This document shows positions 34,835-44,701 of a stretch of 64,000 nucleotides of DNA, in pieces (position 1 is the stretch's first letter; every line of letters begins with the position of its first letter). The notes beneath the pieces are model-generated. The model saw nothing but the letters and a program-made list of their open reading frames with translations. It was not told where the DNA came from and ran no database searches. Made by a program: the position numbers and the translations under genes. Location: assembly GCA_964514485.1 (NCBI GenBank), contig CAZEWG010000003.1:59583-123582 (forward strand), read 5' to 3'. Origin of the DNA: JAEZAA01 sp964514485 (lineage in GTDB: Bacteria > Pseudomonadota > Gammaproteobacteria > Pseudomonadales > Oleiphilaceae).

Positions 34835-35648
34835 TGCTATTCGCCTCCCCCGCACGTATACGCTCAAGATACTTCTGGAAGCCTTCGGTTCCCATCCAGT
34901 ATTTCAACAGGTTGGTGATGCCGCGACTGGTCAAGGTAGCACCAGCCAAGCCATCCACCTGGTACTGGGCATTGGGATCGTCTTGGCGCACAGAGCCTTT
35001 GACCAGATGAATCTCGGGCGCGCGACCCTCTTCCAGGTCATAGATTTTCTTGCCAGGCCACTGAGCTTTCCAGTTGGGGTTATCCACTTCTCCACCCAGG
35101 CCGGGCGTTTCAGCATGCTGGTAGAAACCCAAGCCGATGACCGTATTGGCATCCCCTTGCAATGCAATGAAGCCATACAGGGTCGACCAGAGCCCGTAAC
35201 CACGCACCGGCAGGATGACCCGATCGAGCTTACCGTCCTCTTCAATGGTATAAACAGTGGCATAACGTTCACGACGCTTGATGCCCGCAAGATCCTCACC
35301 ACTGGAAAGTCCTTTGGAAAGCTGCGGGTCTTTCGCGGCTTTAAACTGATCGTACTGGATGGCGGTGTTGACGCCGACCACGGACGGTTCGACGTACTCA
35401 CCGGTTTCCAAGTCAACAATCCGCGGGGTAATGAGATTGAACTTTTGCTCAATCTCCTCCGCTGCCACCTGACCACTGATGAGGTTCGCGGCACGCAGGA
35501 TATTTTCCTTAACGTTCAGCTCGCTGTTACGGAGTTGGGTTGGTTTCAGCAGAACCGCGGCACTGGCGACAATGATGGAACAGACCAAACAAAGCGCCAG
35601 AGCAACAACAACAGTGCCGAAAACACTATCTTTGCGAAAACTAGACAC
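34827..35648 (-). CDS. nqrC: Na+-NQR subunit C
   Basis: This 273-residue subunit has one N-terminal membrane helix and a periplasmic domain. It bears a covalently bound FMN on the threonine of DGLAGATLTS near residue 235, the ApbE target pattern. I chose the GTG at 35648 (SSFRKDSVFGTVV), which overlaps the nqrB stop by 8 bases as GTGTCTAG. The longer frame from 35717 would add 23 residues of nqrB-overlapping sequence. Confidence 0.95.
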   Translation of the reverse strand: MSSFRKDSVFGTVVVALALCLVCSIIVASAAVLLKPTQLRNSELNVKENILRAANLISGQVAAEEIEQKFNLITPRIVDLETGEYVEPSVVGVNTAIQYDQFKAAKDPQLSKGLSSGEDLAGIKRRERYATVYTIEEDGKLDRVILPVRGYGLWSTLYGFIALQGDANTVIGLGFYQHAETPGLGGEVDNPNWKAQWPGKKIYDLEEGRAPEIHLVKGSVRQDDPNAQYQVDGLAGATLTSRGITNLLKYWMGTEGFQKYLERIRAGEANSNV

Positions 35649-36843
35649 GGGCCAGCCTCCTCTTGATATTCGCCTGCATGACCAGATGGTCGATGTAAGG
35701 AGCGAACAGGTTGGCAAACAAGACTGCGAGCATCATGCCCTCCGGGTATGCGGGGTTAACCACCCGAATCAGCACGACCATCAAACCAATCAGGATACCG
35801 AAGACCCATTTGCCGGTGTTCGTCATCGCCGCGGACACGGGATCCGTTGCCATAAACATCATGGCGAAGGCAAAACCACCCAGCACAAAATGCCAATGGG
35901 GCGGAACGGCAAACATGGGGTTCGTTTCGGAGCCAATCATGTTGAACATCAAGGCCGTAGCCACCATGCCAATCATCACGCCGGCGACGATCCGCCAGGA
36001 GGCGATCCGGGTGAGCAGGAGAATTCCACCACCGATCAGGATCGCAAGCGTTGAGGTCTCACCCACGGAACCTTGCTGGAAACCAAAGAAGGCATCGAAC
36101 CAGGTCAGGCTTTGTTCCAGTGCGGCCATACCGTCTGCCGCCACGACGGAAAGTGCCGTCGCGCCACTGAAACCATCGACCGCGGTCCAGACCGTATCAC
36201 CAGAGATTTCTGCCGGATAGGCAAAGAACAGGAATGCCCGCCCTGCCAATGCCGGGTTGAGAAAGTTCTTGCCGGTGCCGCCAAAAACTTCCTTGCCGAT
36301 CACAACCCCGAAGCTGATCCCCAGGGCAACCTGCCAAAGGGGAATGGTCGGAGGCAGAATCAATGCAAACAGAATGGAGGTCACGAAGAAACCTTCGTTA
36401 ACCTCATGCTTGCGCACGGTTGCAAACAGCACCTCCCAGAATCCGCCCACGACAAAGGTGACGAAATAAATGGGAACGAAGTAAGCAGCCCCGTAGATGA
36501 GGTTATCCCAGATACTGTTCGGGTCATTACCCGCCAGCGCAGCAATAATGGCATGTCGCCAGTCATTGCCAGACATGGCCAAGCCGCTTTCCAGCAGATA
36601 GGTATTGGCCTGCAGACCAACGTTGTACATGCCGAAAAACATGGCCGGGAAGGCGCAGAGCCAGACGGTGATCATCATCCGCTTCAGATCAATCCCGTCT
36701 CGCACGTGAGAGGTCGTAGCCGTTACCTTGCCAGGGGTATAAAAAATGGTGTCCACTGCCTCGTAGAGGGAATACCACTTTTCATGTTTTCCACCCGGGA
36801 GGAAATGGGGCTCGATCTTATCCAAGAACTTTCTCATCCCCAT
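35641..36843 (-). CDS. nqrB: Na+-NQR subunit B
   Basis: This 400-residue membrane subunit has about ten helices and forms the sodium channel. The covalent FMN threonine lies in DGFSGATALS near residue 225. Riboflavin- and quinone-site regions such as KNFLNPALAGRAFLFFAYP are present. It begins 3 bases after nqrA. The length is normal. Confidence 0.97.
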   Translation of the reverse strand: MGMRKFLDKIEPHFLPGGKHEKWYSLYEAVDTIFYTPGKVTATTSHVRDGIDLKRMMITVWLCAFPAMFFGMYNVGLQANTYLLESGLAMSGNDWRHAIIAALAGNDPNSIWDNLIYGAAYFVPIYFVTFVVGGFWEVLFATVRKHEVNEGFFVTSILFALILPPTIPLWQVALGISFGVVIGKEVFGGTGKNFLNPALAGRAFLFFAYPAEISGDTVWTAVDGFSGATALSVVAADGMAALEQSLTWFDAFFGFQQGSVGETSTLAILIGGGILLLTRIASWRIVAGVMIGMVATALMFNMIGSETNPMFAVPPHWHFVLGGFAFAMMFMATDPVSAAMTNTGKWVFGILIGLMVVLIRVVNPAYPEGMMLAVLFANLFAPYIDHLVMQANIKRRLARV

Positions 36844-36846
36844 CGC

Positions 36847-38190
36847 TTAGCCCTCCAGCTCAATACGGGTCAAGTTATTACGGAGAATGGGGCCGTACTC
36901 ATATTTGCCCGGACAGACAAAGGTACAGAGCGCCAGATCTTCTTCATCCAACTCCAGACAGCCCAGCTGTTGAGCCGTTTCCGTATCACCCACGATGAGG
37001 GAACGCAGTAACTGGGTCGGCAGAATATCGAGCGGCATCACCTTCTCATAACTGCCCACCGGTACCATGGCGCGCTCGCTGCCGTTGGTGGTGGTAGTGA
37101 AGTTGAGGAGCTTTCGGGGAGTGAGCTTGGACAGATAAATATTGAGTGCAGAGAATCGGTTGAGACCTGGAGTCAGCCAGCCCATGAACTCCCGCTGGTT
37201 ACCTTCCAGCAAGACACTCACCTGATTAGCGTAACGCCCCAGAAAGGCCACCGGACCACGAGCACTACGGCCACCAAAGACTGAGCCGGAAATAATGCGG
37301 TTCACACCTTCTTTCAGCTCGCCACCGACCAGTTGTTGAAGATCAGCACCCAGGCGGGTACGCAGCAAGCGAGGACGAACGACTTGGGGACCACCCAGAG
37401 CGACTACGCGGGTCGTATCCAGCTTACCGGTACGAAACAGCCGCGCGATAGCGATCACATCCTGATAACCAATGGTCCAGACGGTCTTGGTCACGCTCAC
37501 TGGATCCAGAAAGTGAATATGAGTGCCGGCCAGACCCGCTGGGTGCGGCCCCGCGAACTCTTCACGCCGGATTTTGCCAGTAGCTGGTGTTTCCAGCGCG
37601 ACACCCGGTGCGGTGCAAAGAAACACCACACCATCCGTCAGATGGGAGATCAGCTCCAGGCCGTATTTGAAATCCAGCGCAGACTCACGAATCACCACCG
37701 CCGGATCAGCCGCAAGCGGATTGGTGTCAATAGCAGTTACGAAAATTGAATGCGGTGCGCTATCAATGGCTGGCACCTTGCTATAAGGGCGGGTACGAAA
37801 CGCGGTCCACAAACCGGACTGAACCAGGTTATCCACCACCTGTTGGCGGCTCAGCTGGGAAAATTGAGCTTCCGGATAACTGGCGAAAGTTTCATGTTCG
37901 TCGCCTTCGACCTGAATAACAACAGACTGAAATACGCGCCGTTCACCCCGGTTAATCGCGCTAACCACACCACTGGCCGGAGAGGTGTAGCGCACCCCCT
38001 CTGTCTTCTTATCCGTGAATAGCAGCTGACCACATTTGACACGATCACCTACCTGCACCTCCATCGTGGGCTTCATGCCCATATAGTCAAAGCCTATGAG
38101 CGCAACCTGGCTCACAGGCTTAGCATTTTCGATGGATTGTGCAGGCGCGCCGCTAATCGGGAGATCCAGGCCTCTCTTGATCTTTATCAT
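36847..38190 (-). CDS. nqrA: Na+-NQR subunit A
   Basis: This 447-residue peripheral cytoplasmic subunit begins MIKIKRGLDLPISGAP. It has ALIGFDYMGMKPTMEV, a barrel-sandwich VKCGQLLFTDKK segment and RNNLTRIELEG at the C-terminus, all NqrA signatures. It is the first gene of nqrABCDEF-apbE-nqrM-sthA. The promoter lies in the roughly 120 bases between it and the terminator at 38311. Confidence 0.97.
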   Translation of the reverse strand: MIKIKRGLDLPISGAPAQSIENAKPVSQVALIGFDYMGMKPTMEVQVGDRVKCGQLLFTDKKTEGVRYTSPASGVVSAINRGERRVFQSVVIQVEGDEHETFASYPEAQFSQLSRQQVVDNLVQSGLWTAFRTRPYSKVPAIDSAPHSIFVTAIDTNPLAADPAVVIRESALDFKYGLELISHLTDGVVFLCTAPGVALETPATGKIRREEFAGPHPAGLAGTHIHFLDPVSVTKTVWTIGYQDVIAIARLFRTGKLDTTRVVALGGPQVVRPRLLRTRLGADLQQLVGGELKEGVNRIISGSVFGGRSARGPVAFLGRYANQVSVLLEGNQREFMGWLTPGLNRFSALNIYLSKLTPRKLLNFTTTTNGSERAMVPVGSYEKVMPLDILPTQLLRSLIVGDTETAQQLGCLELDEEDLALCTFVCPGKYEYGPILRNNLTRIELEG

Positions 38191-38224
38191 TAGCCCCCGC
38201 CTACAAACTTGGAATTGAACTTCT

Positions 38225-38307
38225 GGTTACCACTGAAATGCGGAATTAAATTCCAAAATAAGAGACCGCCGAGCACCAAAACACTACAGACTCCTAATGT
38301 GGTAACC
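38225..38307. promoter_or_regulatory. inverted repeats in the nqr promoter region
   Basis: GGTTACCAC (38225-38233) recurs in inverted form as GTGGTAACC (38299-38307), and between them is a perfect palindrome GGAATTAAATTCC (38242-38254). They lie 35 to 117 bases before nqrA. They suit operator sites for the nqr operon. No regulator can be named. Confidence 0.4.
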
Positions 38308-38310
38308 TAC

Positions 38311-38340
38311 CAAAAAATCCGGACAATTATAGTTGTCCGG
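38311..38340 (-). terminator. intrinsic terminator after the GNAT-nitrilase gene
   Basis: The stem CCGGACAA / TTGTCCGG with a six-base loop (38319-38340) is followed on the minus strand by ATTTTTTGG. It lies 128 bases past the stop of the minus-strand gene at 38468. Confidence 0.8.
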
Positions 38341-38467
38341 GAAAGATATATCTAGCGATAACCTAGGAACTTTTTAGTCTGAACCAGCCTTTTTTGAGCA
38401 CTGGCGGGCTTCTCGATCCGGCCCCAATGGGCGGTCAAAAAAGAGGCTCTGACCACCTGCAATCGTG

Positions 38468-40003
38468 CTATTTTTGCCCCTTCCAAATTAGCTCATAGAG
38501 GTCCTTGCGCCGGTCCTTGTAATTTGTCACCGCCCCCTCATTACGCAGTCGCGTCAGCTTCTCCATATCCAGATCCACCAGCAGCTCCATTTCTGTATTG
38601 GGCGTGGTTTCCGACACAATGGCGTCATGGGGAAAGGCAAAGTCTGACGGTGAATAGACGGCGGATTGAGCATACTGAATATCGACACTGTTAACCTCGG
38701 GCAGGTTTCCACAGCTGCCAGCCACGGCCACATAACACTCGTTTTCAATGGCACGGGCCTGCGCGCACCGCTGCACCCGCAAAAAGCCATTTTTGGTATC
38801 CGTCCAAAACGGCACGAACAGGATACGCATCCCCTCCAGGCACAGCAGCCGCGCCAACTCCGGAAACTCCACATCGTAGCAAATCAAAATGCCGATCTTG
38901 CCGCAGTCGGTATCGAAGACCCGCAAACGGTTGCCACCGGTCATGGCCCATTCGAACTTTTCACTGGGCGTGGGGTGAATCTTGTACTGGCTATCAATCG
39001 TGCCGTCCCGCCGACACAAGTAAGCCACGTTGTAGAGCTCCCCGTTTTCGCCCAAGACCGGAAGACTGCCCGCAATGATGTTGATATTGTAGGCGACCGC
39101 CAGGCCAGACATTTCTTCCAAGATTTTAGGACTGTACTGGGCCAGTCGCTGGATTCCCTCAATCGATTGATTCTGGGTCGTCAGCCCCATCAAGGGTGCG
39201 GTAAAAAACTCCGGAAACAGGGCAAAGTCTGACTTATAGCTGGACATGGACTGAATGAAGAACTCCACTTGCTTCATCATCGCCTCAAGTGTGTCCACCT
39301 TGCGCATCTGCCATTGCACCACTCCAACACGCACATTGGTTTTAGGTGCCCCAACCAGCCCTTCGCCACGGGACTCATAAAAGATATTATCCCATTCCAG
39401 CAAGGCACCCAGCCGCTCCAGGCGATCCTTGCGACGGGGTCGGCGCAGCAGGCGTTTCAGGTCAAAGCTGTTATTCAGAAAGAAACTGAGCACCTCATCA
39501 TGAATCTGCTTGCTCTCCACCTGGTCGATATACTGGGAGGCCGACAAGTTTTCCTGATGCTTCTCGTAATCCCACAAAATGCAGCCCACCAGCACCGCCT
39601 TAAGATTGCTGTCGCCACATAAATCCTTACAGGCTTCCAGCAATCGCTGCCCCAGACGAATATCACGAAACTCCGGGTCGACAAACAAGTCGAGGATATA
39701 TAGCGCGTCCCCCTGGGCCTCCTGCTTGGCATCTGGCTGATTAAATAGAAGGTCCTCATAGCGATCCGGATCACTATGGCGCGTATAGTCCACCTGAACC
39801 GTCAAGGCGACCGCGACCACCACACCATTGTTTTCGATACAGAGCTGCCCTTCTCCGAACAAGCTCAACAACCGTTCGTAATGACGCCGCGACCACTTAT
39901 CAGGAGTCTCCACATAGACTCGCTCAACGAGCTGACAGACCGGCTGATAGTCCTCAAGACGCAGATGGCGCAACTTTAAATGATGCTCGCTACTGGACGT
40001 CAT
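38468..40003 (-). CDS. GNAT acetyltransferase-carbon-nitrogen hydrolase fusion
   Basis: This is a 511-residue two-domain protein. Residues 1 to about 190 are a GNAT acetyltransferase-like domain (LRLEDYQPVCQLVERVY; LDLFVDPEFRDIRLGQRLLEA). Residues about 220 to 500 are a nitrilase-superfamily domain with the catalytic triad Glu (FPEFFTAP), Lys (QYKIHPTPSE) and Cys (LICYDVEFPEL). Such fusions are known in proteobacteria, but the substrate is not established; an amide or acylated amine is likely. The ATG at 40003 follows a GGGAGAGGG ribosome site; 27 extra upstream codons look non-coding. It is a single-gene unit with its own terminator. Confidence 0.88.
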   Translation of the reverse strand: MTSSSEHHLKLRHLRLEDYQPVCQLVERVYVETPDKWSRRHYERLLSLFGEGQLCIENNGVVVAVALTVQVDYTRHSDPDRYEDLLFNQPDAKQEAQGDALYILDLFVDPEFRDIRLGQRLLEACKDLCGDSNLKAVLVGCILWDYEKHQENLSASQYIDQVESKQIHDEVLSFFLNNSFDLKRLLRRPRRKDRLERLGALLEWDNIFYESRGEGLVGAPKTNVRVGVVQWQMRKVDTLEAMMKQVEFFIQSMSSYKSDFALFPEFFTAPLMGLTTQNQSIEGIQRLAQYSPKILEEMSGLAVAYNINIIAGSLPVLGENGELYNVAYLCRRDGTIDSQYKIHPTPSEKFEWAMTGGNRLRVFDTDCGKIGILICYDVEFPELARLLCLEGMRILFVPFWTDTKNGFLRVQRCAQARAIENECYVAVAGSCGNLPEVNSVDIQYAQSAVYSPSDFAFPHDAIVSETTPNTEMELLVDLDMEKLTRLRNEGAVTNYKDRRKDLYELIWKGQK

Positions 40004-40187
40004 TTCCCTCTCCCTGTGAGTTTTTCCATTAAACCCGACACCTTGCAATGTAAGGCGGGGTCTGACCCGACTCCAGATAGACAAAGGTCTAATACCCGGC
40101 TTTTACCTTACAGGATACAAATTAATCAACACACCACGGCATGGCTTTGTGCCTATTTAAAACAATAAACATCAGAGGGGTATACTG

Positions 40188-42131
<1,944 letters not shown>

Positions 42132-42243
42132 GCATAAACTGGACGTTCATAAGTATTTATTAACTTAACCATTGACTTGCCGGGTCATCATGACTATCCC
42201 TATATCACCAAAGCAAAATCTATCCACGGGAGACGTCTTTGCC

Positions 42244-42900
42244 ATGTCCCGGCTTGTCATTATCGCCGACGACCATCCGCTGTTTCGGGCGGCACTTCGC
42301 CAGGCCGTCACTCAAACCGTCGACGGCGTCGATATTATTGAGGCTGACAGCGTTGCCGCGCTGCAACAAGCCATCGAACGCCACCCGGAAGCAGATCTGC
42401 TCTTATTGGATTTAAACATGCCGGGCGCCCATGGCTTTTCCGGTTTGGTGTTCATTCGCGGGCAATATCCCGCCCTGCCCGTGGTGGTGGTCTCCGGTAG
42501 CGAAGAACCTCCTATCATGGGGCGCGCCATTGAACATGGAGCGGCGGGCTTTATCCCCAAGTCGGCGCCCCTGCCGACCATCTCTGAAGCCATTCAGATC
42601 GTTCTGAACGGCGAAATCTGGCTGCCGCCGGAAATGCGCGATCAACTCCAGCAACTCAATACCACCACCAATGACTTTTCAGAGAAACTGGCCAGCCTGA
42701 CCCCCCAACAGTTTCGCGTGCTGGGCATGCTCGCCGAGGGCCTGCTCAACAAACAGATCGCCTACGAGCTGGATGTCTCTGAAGCCACGGTCAAAGCCCA
42801 CATGACTGCTGTTTTCAAGAAGCTGGGAGTGCGCAATCGGACTCAAGCCGTGATCGCCATGCAGCAATTAGAGGTAGAGCAGCCCTCCTCATTAACCTGA
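42244..42900 (+). CDS. LuxR-family response regulator (CrbR/ErdR-like)
   Basis: This 218-residue regulator has a receiver domain with phosphoacceptor Asp56 (LLLLDLNMPG), acidic pair ADD at 8-10 and lysine in FIPKSA. It is followed by a NarL/LuxR helix-turn-helix (LTPQQFRVLGMLAEGLLNKQIAYELDVSEATVKAHM). The start MSRLVIIADDHP at 42244 is preferred to one 24 codons upstream. Its place after acsA and its sequence style resemble CrbR/ErdR, which activate acs with the hybrid kinase CrbS/MxtR. No kinase gene is present here. Confidence 0.87.
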   Translation: MSRLVIIADDHPLFRAALRQAVTQTVDGVDIIEADSVAALQQAIERHPEADLLLLDLNMPGAHGFSGLVFIRGQYPALPVVVVSGSEEPPIMGRAIEHGAAGFIPKSAPLPTISEAIQIVLNGEIWLPPEMRDQLQQLNTTTNDFSEKLASLTPQQFRVLGMLAEGLLNKQIAYELDVSEATVKAHMTAVFKKLGVRNRTQAVIAMQQLEVEQPSSLT

Positions 42901-42967
42901 CAGGATTCCGGCGAGCCCCTGTAAAATTCCGGCATTCATCTCTAGCATGTGAATCAGGGCTTTTGCT

Positions 42968-43294
42968 GTGTTTGCCACTCACCTGGGCCGGAGCGTACCC
43001 GTGGAACCGAAGCTATTCGATGCCATCCGTCTGATTCAATCACTGGAGCCCCAGCAACTCAGCCAGCTCGCCTTGGGCTATCGGGCGCTTGTCTTTCAAG
43101 ATGGTAAATTCCAAATCGTCGACCAGAGTGACCATCTCGATCATGCCCTCTTTGAAGGGGGTCAGGAATGGCTGGAAACCCGGGTGCCCGAGCAGGAGCG
43201 CCATGGAGAACAGTTACGCCGCTATATTCTGGATTATGTCGACGAAATATTTGACTATGTGGTGGCCTGTTGGCGAGAACCTGCCACCTCTTAA
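42968..43294 (+). CDS. small uncharacterised protein
   Basis: A 108-residue acidic protein with a GTG start and no recognised domain. It contains KLFDAIRLIQSLEPQQLSQL, which looks amphipathic-helical, and a C-terminal RRYILDYVDEIFDYVVACW. There is no signal peptide. A second in-frame GTG (before EPKLFDAI) could be the start. Coding bias is like the neighbours. I cannot assign a function. Confidence 0.6.
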   Translation: MFATHLGRSVPVEPKLFDAIRLIQSLEPQQLSQLALGYRALVFQDGKFQIVDQSDHLDHALFEGGQEWLETRVPEQERHGEQLRRYILDYVDEIFDYVVACWREPATS

Positions 43295-43360
43295 CCCGAT
43301 AGATGACGCAATAAACCAGACCTGACCCAACGGCCGAAATCAACAGAAGCAGGTGGCCCT

Positions 43361-43714
43361 CTACCCTTTGCTCCGCTCTTTCAATGCCACCCCTTGAAAC
43401 TCAATCCCAGCCCAACCGGTTTTGAGAAAGTTGCGAATATTCTGATGATCCTGCCCCCCGGGGTTTAACAGCACATCCTCCCGGTAAAACCGACCAAAGC
43501 AGGACAAAGCCTCTTGCTCGCTCAACTGGTGAAGCCTGCCAAAATAGAAGATCTTGCAAGAACCGTGGTTTTGCCCGGCCTCATTCAGCAGCTCACCATT
43601 ACGAAAAGCTGTAGGGCTATATTCATACCCCGCCTCAATCACCGCCATGGTGTCGCTGAACTCCACAGTGTTCGGCGCATCCTTCAATCGTCTCAGGAAT
43701 GCCTCAACCAACAT
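43361..43714 (-). CDS. HopJ type III effector-domain protein
   Basis: This 117-residue protein matches the HopJ family pattern: MLVEAFLRRLKDAPNTVEFSDTMAVIE followed by YSPTAFRNGE, AGQNHGSCKIFYFGRL, LSCFGRFYREDVL and DHQNIRNFLKTGWAGI. The family is named for a Pseudomonas syringae effector, but it is common in free-living marine bacteria with no type III secretion system, so the effector name should not be taken as function. It follows the lipoprotein gene after 36 bases. Confidence 0.85.
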   Translation of the reverse strand: MLVEAFLRRLKDAPNTVEFSDTMAVIEAGYEYSPTAFRNGELLNEAGQNHGSCKIFYFGRLHQLSEQEALSCFGRFYREDVLLNPGGQDHQNIRNFLKTGWAGIEFQGVALKERSKG

Positions 43715-43750
43715 TTTTAACTCCTTACCACAAAAGCGCTTTTGGGATCA

Positions 43751-44215
43751 TTAGGGGCATTTCAGGTGATAGCCCCAGAAACACTCCCCAACCACAATAC
43801 TGGTGACCCGGTGATCACCGGCTTCGGGAAACAAGGTTATTACGAAGGGGTGCACCTCTCCATCAGAGGCTTCAACAAATTCATAATATTGGGCGCCCTT
43901 GTTGCCCTGTTCATCCTGCACCGGTAGAAACTGCCCTTGCCAGTGTAACCGGCTGTAGCCTTGGAAGAACGGCGCGACCTGATCACGCAGATACGCCTCG
44001 AGCGCACCCGGCTCATTGGCCTGGAGAGTAACATTTGCCATCAAGGTCAGCAGCTCACTAACATTTCCAGCGGACGCATGCTGAACAAACACCTCGGCGG
44101 CCAGGCGGTGCTGCTCCCGTTCCGAGCTCCTCTCAACTGCAACCCGCGCACTGTCTGCGGCACAACTCGCCAATACGCCAATAGAAACCAGCACCCAAAG
44201 TCGTTGTCTTTCCAT
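43751..44215 (-). CDS. putative lipoprotein, unknown function
   Basis: This 154-residue protein has a lipoprotein signal (RLWVLVSIGVLASC, cysteine at 18), which predicts outer-membrane anchoring. The body has an NTF2-like feel (LAAEVFVQHASAGNVSELL, then HWQGQFLPVQDEQGNKG and VGECFWGYHLKCP). No known family is recognised. It lies upstream of the HopJ-like gene on the same strand. Confidence 0.7.
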   Translation of the reverse strand: MERQRLWVLVSIGVLASCAADSARVAVERSSEREQHRLAAEVFVQHASAGNVSELLTLMANVTLQANEPGALEAYLRDQVAPFFQGYSRLHWQGQFLPVQDEQGNKGAQYYEFVEASDGEVHPFVITLFPEAGDHRVTSIVVGECFWGYHLKCP

Positions 44216-44701
44216 ATCTCATGCCCCCGGTTCTTGGCCCATTCACATCTGTCCTCTGACCCAACCATGGAGTATCCGAAAAAGCGAGACAACCTCACCT
44301 CGTACACGTACCTGACATCCATGAACAACCGTACACCAGAACCAATGTAACCCTATGTATCTATTTGTTTTAACGCGAATTTACATCACACAACACCTAA
44401 CAAACAGGAAGAACCCTTGTATCCCTCAATGATTACAATCACTTAATATCAATCTGTTGATTATCTACACAGTGATTATTTGACCTACTTCTCGCTATTG
44501 ACTAATTGAGTGGTGCGTACCATTTACAAGCAGTAACATGTCCTCGAGCATTTCTAACCGAGGTGCCTCACGAGGTGACTCCCCCGTCTCCTACTTTGTC
44601 GAGTTGACGGGTCTAATAACAATAAATGATGCAAGCGGAGTCTCCACTCTTCTTGCAATCTAAAAAGAACAAGAAATTTCAGACAAACAAGAGGAAATCC
44701 C
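44216..44701. other. AT-rich upstream region of the secreted ASH-domain gene
   Basis: This 486-base gap has no credible gene. It is clearly richer in A and T than its neighbours between 44340 and 44520. It holds a TTGACC element at 44481 and a TTGACT at 44499, which could be -35 boxes for 44702 with a long leader. Near the start there is an inverted repeat (TGCAAG at 44630-44635, CTTGCA at 44652-44657). AAGAGGAAA is the ribosome site. Confidence 0.5.
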
